This document shows, piece after piece, positions 13,201 to 24,785 of a DNA stretch of 64,000 bases (positions are counted from its first letter, which is position 1; each line of letters begins with the position of its first letter). The DNA comes from Burhinus oedicnemus (lineage: Eukaryota; Chordata; Aves; Charadriiformes; Burhinidae). A program made the translations under genes and the position numbers. The notes below the pieces were generated by a model. It searched no databases. It was not told the DNA's origin and saw nothing but the letters and a program-made list of their open reading frames with translations. The DNA lies in assembly GCA_008921705.1 (NCBI GenBank), contig VFFE01006875.1:471446-535445 (forward strand). Reading direction: 5' to 3'.

Positions 13201-16200
13201 CTCCCACAGGCAGTGCCCGAAAGGAGATGGTAAGCTCCACATTCACTGCACGACCTAGATGACACAGGATGGGAGAAGCAAATTAAAACCCACATCTTCC
13301 AGGTATTCATGCTGGGCCTGGGGCCATACTGCTGGTTAACCCTGATGCTCCATGGCTTCATTCCCAACAGACACCAGCATTCCCAGATCCGCAGGAAGTT
13401 CGAAGGAGTCGAGATGAATTTGGCATCTCGGTCACTTAAGTCATCAGTGACAGCCATCAAATGCAAGCTTTTACATTTTGGTATGCAGAAGGGCAATATG
13501 GAGAGAAACACTTTACTTACTGTGGAAAAACTACATAAGATGAAAACAAAGCCCAGTACTGTCTTTCTGGATATGGAGAGATGAAAAAAATGTATTTTAT
13601 TCTGGTGAATCTGCAACTGATACAGCAGCAGCTGTGGGGTTTTTTCCCCCATTTTTGAGTGCTGCTGTCTTCCTGTAGGTTGATGCCAGCCCAAAGCATC
13701 CAACAATCAAGCCATTTTAAAAAGAAGGATGGGGGCGAGGGGGTAAAGCCCTTTCTTTCCACATTAATTATTGCTACTGTATGGGTTTTAGAGATAAACA
13801 CAAGACAGAACTGGGATGGAAGATGGAAACTGCTAATGCAACAAGTTATTTAATTAGCAGCATAATAGCGACTGTCCGTGCATCAGTGGAACACTGTATT
13901 CCATTAATACAGCCGCTAAGCTCACAATAGCGCCAATGCTGACAACGAGAGCAGACTGGCTTTTCAGCAAAAGCAGATCCGTCCAGGGCAGCAGTTCTTC
14001 TCTGTCCCTGGATAAGATCCACTGCAGTGATACAAAGCCACCATATGTACACCTTACTGCTGAGAAAGTTCATCAGAAGTTATCTTTCTTTGTTCAATCT
14101 GTTGTGTAAATTCTGAATGTTCATCTCTATTATAAAACAAGGGTAGTGGTACTGAAATTCATTTTATTACTATAGCTGTGCCTTCTATAGAAATTGAACA
14201 AAACTGCATGCACCAGAGTTCAGGTGCCCAGACACTGAAGTTTCTCAGCCACGCCAGAGTGCAGGACAGGCCCAGCCTCTTACAGATTTGAAGCAGAAGA
14301 CACATGTACCCATACCTGCGTTTCTCCCCAGCCTCTCCTCTCAGAGCTGAACTGGAATTGAGGTGTTCATATTTGAGATATTCCATAAGCAGCTAAGCTT
14401 AATCTGATTTTAACTCATCCCTTCCGTGGCAATCACTGCTGAAAGGAGATCGATCACTGGAAATCTCTAAACTCCAGGCTTCAGGTAAAGACAGTTTCAG
14501 TTTCTACCTTCGTTATTGCTACTTATTCTGACAGTTGTGATTTCCATGCAAACACACCAAGTATTTTAAGAGGGGGGACTCTGTATGGAGTTTCCTTGTG
14601 CGCATGAGCTTCAATCCTTGCCCGTTTCAGTTCTGCTGGCTGAGAAAAACTGTCAGGCCAAACACCTCTGACAGACAGACGCTGCAGTCCCTTTCCACGA
14701 GAGGCCAGACTTTGCTTCTTGCTGGCAGACATAACTGTTTCCCTAAGACAGACGTGGAGCCCTCTGATAGCATTTCCTGCTACTACAAAATGAGACTGCA
14801 ATAGAAATTATCACAAGAGACTCCTCTTGAAAAGCCAGGGTCTTCTCCCCAAGAGGCAGTACGTGAAAAAGCCCCCCCCGGCATGGCCCACACACTTGTG
14901 CGCATTTGACTAAATTACAAATTAAACCAGAGGTCTCAGAGTTGTGAGACTCGTATCTGCATTTTTCTGGGGCTCGTTCTTGCAACTATAAATCACTTTA
15001 AAAGTACACACCTGCATGGGAAGTTCATAGGGCAGTTCACCCCATCAGCAAGCCTTCGAGCCTGCTGGCATTTCCTCCTCTTCCAGCTGCAAGGGCCAAC
15101 AACTGGAACACCCAGCAAACCCAGGAAGGCTCAAGACCTGATCAGCTCCGTGCTCCAGTTGTTCGGGATTTGCAGCAGTTGCAGCAAAAACCCTGATGAT
15201 TCACTGTCCTTCGTCCCTGGCAGTTCCCTGGATAATAAATGGGAACAATACTTTATTTATGCCCAGGTCATCAATTCTAAGGCAGAGGAAGCAGCAGATG
15301 AAAGGAGAGTTATTTCCATAAAGAAAGTGATGGATTAGAAAAATCCATTTTTACCCTGTCCCTCCTCCCTGACAGGGAACTCTAAACCATTTTGAATTAT
15401 TACATTTTCCCTTCTTTTTTGGAACAGAATGAAATATTTTAAAATCACATAGCAATTAATTCCTGTATAAACACAATTATACAAGGAGGTACAAACTACC
15501 CTGGGCTTTTCTATTAAAACCACCACGTCCTGACTCAGTAAGAGGCCTGATCCTGACTGTCTTCAGATCCCATTACAGACAGTAGGAACTGAGGGAGCAC
15601 AGTAACTTGTCGGGTAAACCCCAGAGGAAGCAATTACATAGGACAGAAAGATCTAATTTAGGTAGCTGTACTATGGAATAGGTATTACAAATACTCATTA
15701 CACAGCTCAGATTTCATATCCTGACTTTTTCCTGCAAAGGGCATTTCTGTTTGTTTGTTCCCTCTTAAACAGAGGCTTCTCAGAGCTGATGAGAGGTACT
15801 CAAATGACAGCCTTTGAGACCCGCTCCCCTCCTCCCTGCTGCAATACAGGCCAGCAACAGCAAGGACAGCGCACGCCAGTCTGTCTAGTAAAGGTGTCCT
15901 GGGGACGAGTGTGACGGCAAGCGTTCATCTCTGCCCAAGCAACGCTCAATCTCCTGGCCAGGATGCTGAAGGAAAAGGCTCCCATTTAACAACTTCCATG
16001 ACACATTGTTCTACTGAGAACTGAAGTCCCCTCAACTCGCATTTAATTTTAAACTTCATGGAAGCCAAGAATTACAAGATACCTTACCACAAGTTCATAG
16101 CAGTGAAATGGGAAGCTAAAAAACCCTAATGACTTTTCATGGAACTGCCTTTGCTGTTCATCACTTACAGCTTGAACTCTAGCAATAGCTGCAATTAAGA

Positions 16201-19200
16201 CCAAGCTCTGAATAATACCTAAAAGTGACAATTCATTAGGGAACAAGAGCTGAGAAGTAGGATCCAAAAGCTACTGGAAAGCTGCTAGAAAGGTGCATAA
16301 AATTGATAAACCTAGTGCATAAAGATCTAGCAGCAAATAAATGAACAGAAGCTTACTGTGCAGTGCTGAGCCAGTAAGACTAATACAATTATGAAATGCA
16401 TACGCTGTAAAGATGTTACTGCCATATACTGCTGAGTCTGATGCTGGAACAACGAGACCAGCCCTGTTTCCATTCCTAAAAAGATGTTGAAACACTACAG
16501 ATGTAGAAGAGAACCACAAAAATTATACAGAACTGGAAAAAATAACATTTCACTATGACAGACAAAGTTGAATCCTTTTAGCCTATCAAAAAAGCAATTA
16601 AGAGTGACCTTGGTTACTGTATACCAGAACCTTTTACATGGAGAAATGGCAGGTACTATAGATCTATTTCATTAGCAAAAGAAAGAAAATAATGGCCAAT
16701 GACGGGAAGCACAAGCCAGACAAATCTAAATTCAAAGTCTCCAATTTTTAATAGTAAGGATGATTAACCACTGGAAAAAATGACCAAAGGGAACGTGAAT
16801 TTTCCCTCTTGAAGTCTTCAAATCAAGACTAAATGTTTTTTCTGAAACACATGCAGCAACCATGATGAAATCCATTGGCCCATGCTCTAGGGGAGGTCAG
16901 ATGTGATAGCGCCTCCTGGCCTTAAGAGCTCATTACTGTGAAGCTGGGAACTTAAATTCAGATTTGGGAAGAAACAAGAACTGCTTTTAAAGCAAGAAGA
17001 AACTCCACACAATGAAAAATAGTAAGAACTTTATCCATGAAAAGGGAACACTTGCTTCACCCCACACAGTTTTTTCCTATGATGGAAATGCAGGATTTTC
17101 ACTTGATTAGTCTTGGACACTTATTAAATGCCTCAAAACTTTAATCTAATGGAAAAAGAAAGAAACAACCACATCACAATTTTAGGGCTATTGCTTTAGC
17201 TCGTGTGCACGCTCCCCCCCCCCCCCCCCCCCCAGCAAATAACTTCATGTCTTCAAGGCAAACTGACATACAAACACTGGACGGTTCATTAGAAGTGAAG
17301 AACTAAGAGCATTACACACTGCCTTCCCCACATAGGAAGAAAGAAGGGGAAAAAAAACAAACAAAAAGGCCAACAATTGCTGCTTACTTCACCTATACAT
17401 GGTGCATCAAATGCTTTGAAGTAGCCAAATCCACCCGCAACTAATCTGAAAGCCAGCACCGAAGTTTCAAATCCTTTTAAGATCCCCTAGTTGCAACATG
17501 GAGCAAAGTTTGATGCTTTTAGCGCGCCATAAAGCTCACTAAAAGGCTGTTGTACCAACAAGCTCAGGCTCCAGCAGTCTGCTAGCCAGGGAAGCAGCTA
17601 GACCACTATGATTGGGAGCAAGGTTTGCTTACAAACCTTGCAACTCCTGTCCAAGAAGACAGAAAAGAAAGCTTCAAAGTGTTCCTTAGCTAACAGTCCA
17701 ACCCCAACTGAGAAAGTCAGGCATGCACAAGTTCTCTATTTTTTCCAAATTCTCTGTGCTGGAGGGGCTGCAGCCTTTTGTGTTGAAGGATTTCACATTC
17801 ATGTTCTGTAAGGATCCTGTGCAGACATCAAAGCAAAACATTAAACTTCCTCGGCAAGCCTTAGGCTAACTTCAGAGGATACATCACTGCATAATGTTTA
17901 GCAGTTGGATCACAGTAATTCATGAAAAAAAGAAACTGCAGGATGCCCGCAAGACATTCCCTACATATTTCCATAATCAGGGACATTTCTGAATTACTGT
18001 TCACGTAGCAGAAAAAGTCAGCAAGACACTAACGTGGCTGCGTTTGGCCTGTATCTTTCTGCTCTTGTTCTCATCCTTTTTCTACTGGACACCAGGTACA
18101 TACAAATTCAAACAGAAAACACTGACAAAGGGCTTGAATAGCACAGAGTAGGTAGAAACAGCACCACATCTGCCACTTTGAGAAAGAGATGATATTTACA
18201 CTGTCGAATGTCTATTACGTTAGCTGTTCCCCCAGGCCCCACTAGAAAATGATGCGGAAGGCACACTTCTCAAGAAAAGTCCCTCTATCTCCCTCCTGGG
18301 AGGTTTTGCCACCACTGATTATCCAATATATATTTTTCTTAAACATTCTAAAAACCATGGGATGTTGGCAATTGGAAGGTATTGAAAAATGCTTTTTAAC
18401 GAAAGTTGCCTGGCATGATATTTTTGTTTTTACAGTAAAGCCAGAGAGGATTAGGACACACTGTACTAATTCACAAGAGCAGACAGTACCTGCTCCAAAG
18501 CTTGATCTTCCAAGAAGACTGGACAAAACAGCAGCATTTCAATTGTACAGGTGGGGAAAGGAGGAACAAAGACATTGACTTACTCAAGGTCACATAGGAA
18601 TGCGTTGAGGTTGAGTTCCCAAAGTCTCAGTCCACTTAGGCATTGGAAAAAGCAATGAAACAAGAGTATGTACTAAATTTGGCACAGATTTTTAAATCAT
18701 GCATTGCGACAAGGGAACAAGAACCTCTACTCATGCTAACCCAGGCACCAAAGGAACATATAAAGGAAAACTAGTTACTCACTCCACCCAATCTAGCTGA
18801 TCACCTTATATTTTCTCAGTCAATAAGACCTTTCTTGGCCAGACTATCCAACCCACAATTTAGATCTTATTACAAATCAGACATACTAAACCATTTTCTC
18901 CCTCTGGCTGCAGAAGATAAAAGGCCAAGCAAGCAGACAACATTTTAGTAACTGGCTTCATGTAACAGCTTCGGATTTTCTTAAAAGCCTCGGCATCGAT
19001 TACTTTCTTTAAATAGCAATGGCTTATTGAGAAACCTTTTACCCATTTTAATGCACAAGGTTCTCCTCAAGTAGAAAAGAAAGCAAAAACTGCCCTGCCA
19101 AGGCATATTTGTCAGAGTTTCGGATACCCAGTCCTGGCAAAACACCCTGAAGTGAGAGTAAGTTAACACTGGTGCTGAAGGGCTAAGAGGGGAAACTCGG

Positions 19201-22200
19201 AGATGAAGCGGAAATAAAGTATGGACTGACACAGAACAATACTGGGATTCAGCTCCAGCTAGCATTTCAGCCAACAGCATGAGCCAACGCTGCAATTTGT
19301 ACTTATCCAAAGGAGCTAAAAGCTCACAGCATGCAAAGCAGCACAGCTCTCACATGGTCTCTGCACAACTTGGGGCAAAAGGAGTAGAGGAATTAATTCC
19401 ATCAAGCCAAATCACCAACACCCTGCTGTTACATAAAAGCCTGTTTTCTGGGGAACGTTTCCAAAGATGGTGTCATTTGGGCTGTTTTGATTAAAGTGAC
19501 ATAGTCAGGTTCAGGATGGGATACACTGCAGACTGAGAAACACTCCCATTTGACAAAATCTCCCACTCACTTTCCAATCCTCACAGCGCTTGTTTCTTCC
19601 TTCCGTTTGCCACATTTTCATATGGAAAACAAGCACGGCAATTGCGCTGCCTGGTTCTCAGATGCTAATATAGGGCTGTGATGAAAGAGCTGCAGAAGGC
19701 CTCAGGGAGATGTTTAAAGCCTAACTCAAACAGATAAAAAGATGACTATTTAAGTTTGCCTGGGAAAGTTTCTACACATATTGGAAACCCCTTGAGACAG
19801 GGACTGCCCTTCTGTTCTGAGTTTAATAGCCAGTTCTACAAATTATGATTGCACAATTACTTTTATAAAGTTTTCAATTATACAAAGAATGTATCTTATT
19901 AAAGTTTATAACTCTGAGAAATAAAACCTAAAACCCCAAACCCTTCGCATTCAAGTTGCATGACCCACTAGTGCTCCGCCACAATGCGGTCCCAACACTA
20001 TTACAAATTTACACCACAGTCTACAATGAACTTTATAACGAGCAGATAGAAGCACTGCAGCACATTGTAGTTAATACTTCCATGATTCAATACACATAGC
20101 CTCATATTGTGCTTTCATACCTTCTCTCCTGTGTCCACATTTTAGCAGTCAGCATTCTTGGGCAGTTACTGCATGCCTCAACGGCTGGAAGCCCAAATTC
20201 CAAGCAGTCTGCAACACTGGCATTGCCCTGCTGGAAGCTACTTACCTGCAAAGCTGGCTGCATTGCACAGGGGACAAGAAGGATCGTGGACATGGAACAA
20301 GGAGGGGAAGGAACTGTCAAAGGTGAAACCACTGGGTATGCATAGCCTTGTGTTTTCCCTGGCTGGGGACCAGCCAAAAAAAGCAGAGCACAAACTCTAA
20401 TCCACCATAAACGCAGTAAGTAAAACAAGTCTCCTTCTTTATTCAGTAAAGCATACTGTGTCACGACACAATATCCAGCTGGAAACAACTCTCCCAATGG
20501 AAAGGCAGGGGAGCGACTACCCCATTTTACAGATATCTCAACTGAGCACAGTAGCCTAAAGTCACATAGCTGGTCTGAGAGGCTGAACATATTTCACATC
20601 CAGACCTGGGCACAGATTGCTGTTGACATTTACATTTCGAAACTTCTTTCTGTTGAGGAAATATACAACCTCCTCCTCTTTAAAAGCTTGAGGCTTTGCG
20701 GTCTCTCAAGGACAGCTCTGCTAAGAACCATTGCAATTGTACCAGAACAAGAGGAGCTCCCACGAGGCCCAGAATGACTCACAAATGATAGCCTCACAGG
20801 ATACCTGTCTATTCAGAAACTGCAAAAACCAAAATTGTAGCAGTCCGCAATCAGCATTATTCATACCACAATACTTGAATTCTTTGGCATGGAGACACCA
20901 CCAAAGGTACTCATCAGCCTGGCCCATGCAAAAACCAAGAGAAAAAGGAAGGAGACAGCCTCTAACAGAAGACAGGTCTGAGCACCCAACATGGAGAATC
21001 CAAAAGGACCTCCACAGCTGCTAAGATGTCAGCCCTGTGAGGACAGGTCCCCTTGGTGTAAGGTGACACGTTCTAATCTTTCCTGTGCAAACAGAAAGAG
21101 GGGAAGCACTACCAACTTTCCAACGGGCACAGCACCTCTAGCCCTTGTGATCCTGGCCTTTCTCTCAAGGCTGCTCCAAGAAGCTGAACTGATTTAAGTC
21201 ACGTGTGTGTGCACACACACACAGGGATCTCAGTGCAATTTCCTCTCATCTCAGCTAATAAATCCTATGGCGTGTCTGCTTTTTCTGAACAGAAATTTTA
21301 TAAGCTGAATAAACTTTATGGAATGGTTGATTGCCCAAGCAGCCAAAACCTGGAAACTTGATGCCTGACCACTGCCAGGCGCTGCAGGCTCCAACAGACG
21401 CTCTGAGAAAGTTTAGTTTTCACACTTCAGAAAGAGATCCTCTTACTGGCCTGCTCCCTCTGCATCAAAGGCCCCTAAATTATTGGCTCTGAAAGCTTTT
21501 AATTTAGCTTATCCTCAAGACCCTTGTCATCAACAGAACAGAAGACAGGACAAAATCCTTCCACCCTCCCCAGCGCAGAGCACACCCTACCATCCATCCC
21601 TTGCTTTTTCACTGCAAAGTATCTTGTTAGTAGACTGGCAAAAATACAAGGGTTTGAGCAACAACTCATCAGTCTTTGCAAAGCCATCTTACATTTTGGT
21701 AGAAGCATCACAGAACCTTCCCTTAAGCAGGGGCTTTAGTGTAGTCACTTGGTACTGCTCAGAGTTTATCAGAGAGCGCATGTCCAGACACTTAGCCTCC
21801 AAATCACAACTATACAACAACCTTCTGGCTATGCTGACAAGCACATACATGAGCAAGAAGTATCAGAAAAGTAATTTACACGTCCTGGCCATCAGTTAGT
21901 GCAGTTTTACAGATGGAAATGAGAGGGAGGAGGCAGTATCATGGGAAGAGACAGACCACCCATAAGCACTCCAGAGGCCTGAATTTGGACACCTGTACCC
22001 TACAGCTATTTTCAAGTTCACTCAAAAGAAAAACAGCAGCTCACAAATAGACCCTTCAGGCTGAGAGCCCATTTTCCAAGCAAAAACTGTGGTACCAGCT
22101 AAGGCCAGGCACTTCCAACAGCAACTGACCTGCAACGTGAGCAAACGCACCCTTCTGCTCCCCAGGGAGGAGGTGCCAGCCCAGCACCTGTGGGTGAGGT

Positions 22201-22328
22201 CATGCACGTACCTTGGAAATGAGCTCATCGTGGTTGGCAAGATGAGCCCTGCAGTGGATGCAGCTGTAGGTCCTGTGGCACGAAGGCAGATACGCCTGGA
22301 AAGTCTTGGACCTTGTCATCTTCACCAT
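1191..22328 (-). CDS. YPEL2: YPEL2, Yippee-like 2 (4 coding exons, 119 aa)
   Basis: Join of 22328-22212, 3633-3590, 2826-2718 and 1280-1191 on the minus strand gives 360 nt, 119 residues plus TGA, the exact length of vertebrate YPEL2. The translation appears identical to human YPEL2 as I recall it; Arg6, Ser16, Tyr104 and the C-terminal Asp separate it from YPEL1. The Yippee zinc-binding pattern C-X2-C-X52-C-X2-C is seen as Cys23/Cys26 (exon with the ATG) and Cys79/Cys82 (third coding exon). Known of the family: small nuclear and centrosome/spindle-associated proteins with a beta-tent fold related to cereblon and Mis18; the biochemical role is poorly defined. The start is the first ATG in its exon; an in-frame TGA at 22515-22517 closes the frame upstream. 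The gene spans at least 21 kb, mostly one 18.6 kb intron. Identification is very secure; only the 5' non-coding exon and the transcript ends are unresolved. Confidence 0.97.
1281..2717 (-). other. YPEL2 intron before the last coding exon
   Basis: 1.4 kb intron with GTGAGT donor and CTTTTTTTAG acceptor. AT-rich with no repeat or second gene that I can recognise. Confidence 0.85.
2718..2826 (-). CDS. YPEL2: YPEL2 third coding exon (109 nt)
   Basis: The acceptor is TTTTTCCCCAG and the donor GTGAGTATC. Encodes residues 54-90 ([15 protein letters not shown] through GWKY) with the second zinc-ligand pair, Cys79 and Cys82. Ends on a codon boundary. Confidence 0.95.
2827..3589 (-). other. YPEL2 intron between second and third coding exons
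   Basis: 763 nt, GTGAGT...CCCCAG. AT-rich unique-looking sequence; nothing else seen. Confidence 0.85.
3590..3633 (-). CDS. YPEL2: YPEL2 second coding exon (44 nt)
   Basis: Begins after a TTTTGTTTTCTTGCCTTTCAG-type acceptor and ends GT before a GTGAGT donor, splitting a Val codon. It encodes residues 40-53 ([14 protein letters not shown]) of the core Yippee domain. It is only 44 nt long, so ORF finding alone would miss it. Confidence 0.95.
16430..16932 (+). mobile_element. Old CR1 LINE 3' fragment (amniote type)
   Basis: About 500 bp, plus orientation (antisense to YPEL2). It reads like the end of CR1 ORF2 and its 3'UTR as seen in turtles and crocodilians: AAAAAGATGTTGAAACACT near 16480, GTAAGGATGATTAACCACTG near 16755, a run like AAATCAAGACTAAATG near 16820, and a terminal GGAGGTCAGATGTGATAG followed by CCTCCTGGCCTTAAGAG near 16890-16930. 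Strongly diverged and 5' truncated; no coding capacity remains. Recognised by eye from the consensus; subfamily not assigned. Confidence 0.72.
17214..17233. repeat. C20 homopolymer
   Basis: Twenty consecutive C. Length is likely polymorphic and prone to sequencing error. Confidence 0.95.
18541..18632 (-). mobile_element. MIR/CORE-SINE remnant
   Basis: Reads as a reverse-orientation MIR: a TACAGGTGGGGAAAG-like start, then TTGACTTACTCAAGGTCACA, close to the MIR core CTTGCCCAAGGTCACACAGC, then GTTGAGTTCCC. Diverged fragment recognised by eye. Confidence 0.6.
19760..20000. repeat. Possible ancient amniote interspersed repeat
   Basis: CCCCTTGAGACAGGGACTGC followed by CTTCTGTTCTGAGTTT resembles a widespread amniote repeat motif (CTTTGGGGCAGGGACTGTCT, TTGTTCTGTGTTTG). 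CGCCACAATGCGGTCCC near 19980 may be its continuation. Weak match, by memory of the consensus only. Confidence 0.3.
20517..20620 (-). mobile_element. MIR/CORE-SINE remnant
   Basis: CCCATTTTACAGATATCTCA, then CTAAAGTCACATAGCTGGTC and a CATCCAGACCTGGGC tail follow the reversed MIR consensus in order (CCCATTTTACAGATGGGGAA, AAGGTCACACAGCTGGT, AACCCAGG). Confidence 0.62.
21900..22000 (-). mobile_element. Possible MIR/CORE-SINE remnant
   Basis: GCAGTTTTACAGATGGAAAT followed about 70 nt later by CCTGAATTTGGACACCTG has the order of a reversed MIR, but the middle is too diverged to be sure. Confidence 0.35.
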
Positions 22329-22524
22329 TGGAGCCACTGAGCGCTGTGTGAACTCTGGGGTGGCCCAGGAGGCACTCCCGCAGGACGGGTCGCACGGGAA
22401 ACACCGGAAGACACAGGTAAAGGCCGTGGTTTGGCAGGTGATGGGTGTGGGGCAGGCTCCACACACTGGTGACCGCTTCAGAGGAAGAGATTCGGGCAGA
22501 GGGAATGGGGGACTTCACACAAAC
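22212..22524 (-). CDS. YPEL2: YPEL2 exon carrying the start codon (coding 22212-22328, 5'UTR 22329-22524)
   Basis: Coding part encodes residues 1-39, including zinc ligands Cys23 and Cys26, and ends at AAG before a GTACGT donor (22211 downwards). The proposed acceptor is the AG at 22525-22526, preceded by a strong pyrimidine run. The 196 nt of leader in this exon contain no ATG in any frame and an in-frame TGA at 22515-22517. The start context is weak at -3 (C) but has G at +4. The coding part is certain; the upstream edge is inferred from splice-site quality alone. Confidence 0.85.
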
Positions 22525-22654
22525 CTAAGTTCAAAAAAAGAACAGAGACAGAACCCTCAGCTCACAAAGGCGACAACAGTCTCCTACCCCACAGGATGAT
22601 TTAGGGTTTGATCGAGAGAGCAGGGAAGAGTCAGAGCAGCCAGTAGACAGGTAT

Positions 22655-22800
22655 GATGTCTGCGGATTAGATCAAGGAGAAGAGTTCTATTTACAGCTCA
22701 GCCACTGACTTGCTGACTGCCCTCACATCTTCCTGCTTGTTATCTACCATCTTCCTACAGCTCCAACACTCGCAATCTCTACTCCAACACTTAATGGATT
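22655..22800 (+). mobile_element. MIR/CORE-SINE remnant, tRNA-like head side
   Basis: GAGTTCTATTTACAGCTCAG and CCACTGACTTGCTGACTGCC match the reptile/bird MIR stretch (GGGTTCTATTCCCGGCTCTG, CCACTGACTTGCTGTGTGAC) in order. Lies about 130-270 bp upstream of the YPEL2 ATG exon, sense to the plus strand. Confidence 0.55.
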
Positions 22801-22934
22801 TGGAAGTGGAACAGAGCCAGAAAGATGCTAAAAAGATGATTTTCACTAAGCCTAGCCTCCCAAACACCTCTGGGGAACCGCACACATCAAGGTCCAACTC
22901 TGCACCACCCCTTGGAGAAGCTGGGCTCTGTTAG

Positions 22935-23145
22935 CTAGGGAGAAAGTCAGGACCCGGAGTCAGCCCTGCCAGCTGCTGTCCTGCATGATTCACTGATGCG
23001 ACACCTCGGAAGTGCGCGGGAAAGCTGGGAGCTGGAGGTGGGTTTCCTCAGTCACCAGGAAAGTGCACGAGTCACCAAACCAGTTCTTCTCTCCATTCTG
23101 CCCTAGTTTCCACATGGGAAATGGAGGATTACTTCATCCCACTCT
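22935..23145 (+). mobile_element. MIR/CORE-SINE remnant
   Basis: GATTCACTGATGCGACACCT and, further on, CTGCCCTAGTTTCCACATGG then GAAATGGAGGATTACTT follow the MIR order (TCACTGTGTGACCT...CTCAGTTTCCCCATCTG...AAATGGGGATAAT), with an insertion in between. Confidence 0.5.
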
Positions 23146-24714
23146 CTTTTATAACTCCCTGCAAGCTCTGCAGGTAGAAGCTACTCTATAAATGGCACTC
23201 TAGTGTATTTTTTTTTTAAACTCAGAACATCTGACAACAGTCAAAGCAAGCAACAGCCTCCAAAGACTATTCTTGATAGCAAGAGACAGTAAAAAATTCT
23301 ATTCAGGATGGAAACACCTTTTTACTATCCAACGTCATCTGACAGAACCTGCAAGGCAGCTCAAGTCTGGGTCTTTTTTTGTTGGCAGAAATCAGTTTTT
23401 CAGATCCCACATCTATAAGGCTTACCAGCTATGAATGTTTCTTTTGAGGATGGAAGAAGCATAAAGGAAGCAGCTCCCCTCCCTCCCTGATACATGGCGT
23501 GCATGCATGCTCTAAAAATTAATCATGAACTCTGGCTGCTCCTCCCATGAGGATTTTCCTTTCCATAAAACATGTGATTCTGTTCAGTTTCTGAGTCTGC
23601 ACTTTGCATATCAAATACTGGAACAGTACCAACCCCCCAAAAAAACCCCAAGAAATAAAAACCCCACACCTGACCTGCAATGGAAATTTGTGAAGTGGAC
23701 AAAACAGAAAAGTACAAGAGCTTAAGAGCTGGTCTCTAAGCCGGTATGAGTAACTTGCCTGAAGCACAGCTGCTAATCTTCCAGGTTAGAATAAAGCCAG
23801 CCCAGGTCACTATGCTGCTACACTGCTAAAATAGCTCCCTGGAGTTTGCGTGTTAAGGTGGCTCTGCTGCTGCTCAGCACGATGTGCCTTCCCAGACAGG
23901 GCACCAGCCACACACCGGCTCAAGCTGTGCTGCACAGAACTATTCTAAGCAAATACATCTCTCTGGTTTGCTAAAGGGGAAACTGTCAAAACAGCGGGAT
24001 GGAAATCAGAAAGTCAATCAGGGAACTGAAGGCGGGACCCAAGAAAATTGTTGTAGGAGGCAGTCCTACAGAAGTCATAAGCATCCCATTTAGATGATCT
24101 CTTTTGCCCAGAGTTAGCATCAGTCAGAAGTATCTCACTGTGACAAAACTGTCCAAGTCATACTGAAAACAAACAAAAATCAGACTGTGAATCCATTACT
24201 GCTGTCTGCTGGGAAGTCTCACATGCAATCGCTGTCAGTGAGATTCGCAAAAAACCTCATCACTTAGGAACCAAAGCGCCATTTATGGAAGTCCCTGTCT
24301 TCCAACACTTCTGCTCCTAAGTCTTCTTGTCGTCACTGAAAAAGAAGATTCAAGGTATCCAAGTTGCTTTAGCATTTCTGAAAGCATTACCCACTGAACC
24401 TACTGCCAGCTGGACCATGCCCGAAAGCCAGGCATGCTATCTGCAAGCTTTCCAGCAAACAGTCCATACGAGCGCACTGTACTGGAGGGTTTGTCATAAG
24501 CTCATGTGGGCATTGCTTGGTGCCATCAAAGGTTCATTATATTATGACCATGCACAGTGCTCAACAGGAGGCAAACACCAGTAAAACAACAGGATACCCA
24601 TTTTTTTCTGAAATATTTTTCTTCTGCTCTCCAGAAGGCAGCTCCCTTACAGTCAAATGGGAAAAAGAGAGTCTTGCTCATCCTGCGAACTGCTGATAAA
24701 GCATATCTATCGGG

Positions 24715-24785
24715 ATCATAATAGTCAGCACTTACATAGCACTTTTCATCCTTAAAGCTCTTTGCAAACACTAACTAATCAGATT
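24715..24785. mobile_element. Possible MIR-family flank fragment
   Basis: CACTTACATAGCACTTTTCA and CTCTTTGCAAACACTAACTA closely resemble the TACATAGCGCCTTTCATC...CTCAAAGCGCTTTACAAACATTAA segment that accompanies MIR-type SINEs in reptiles. Short and recognised only by eye. Confidence 0.4.

Larger units (their letters stand above)
3634..22211 (-). other. YPEL2 18.6 kb intron
   Basis: Large intron between the ATG exon and the 44 nt exon (GTACGT...TTTCAG). It holds an old CR1 fragment (16430-16932), two or three MIR-type SINE remnants near 18.5-22.0 kb, a C20 run (17214-17233) and T/G-rich low-complexity patches near 7089-7130 and 11170-11222. The longer open frames inside (for example 5253-5801, 12246-12737, 13173-13706) resemble no known protein and are not supported as genes. 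Confidence 0.85.

Noticed and set aside
13173..13706. 177-codon minus-strand open frame in the YPEL2 intron
   Set aside because: No similarity to any protein I recognise and no splice context.
20102..20590. 162-codon minus-strand open frame
   Set aside because: Overlaps a MIR-type SINE remnant at its 5' end and shows no protein family features.
22200..22466. Cys-rich N-terminal extension of YPEL2 in frame from 22466
   Set aside because: The codon at 22466 is GTG, not ATG, an in-frame TGA lies at 22515-22517, and YPEL2 is 119 residues from 22328.
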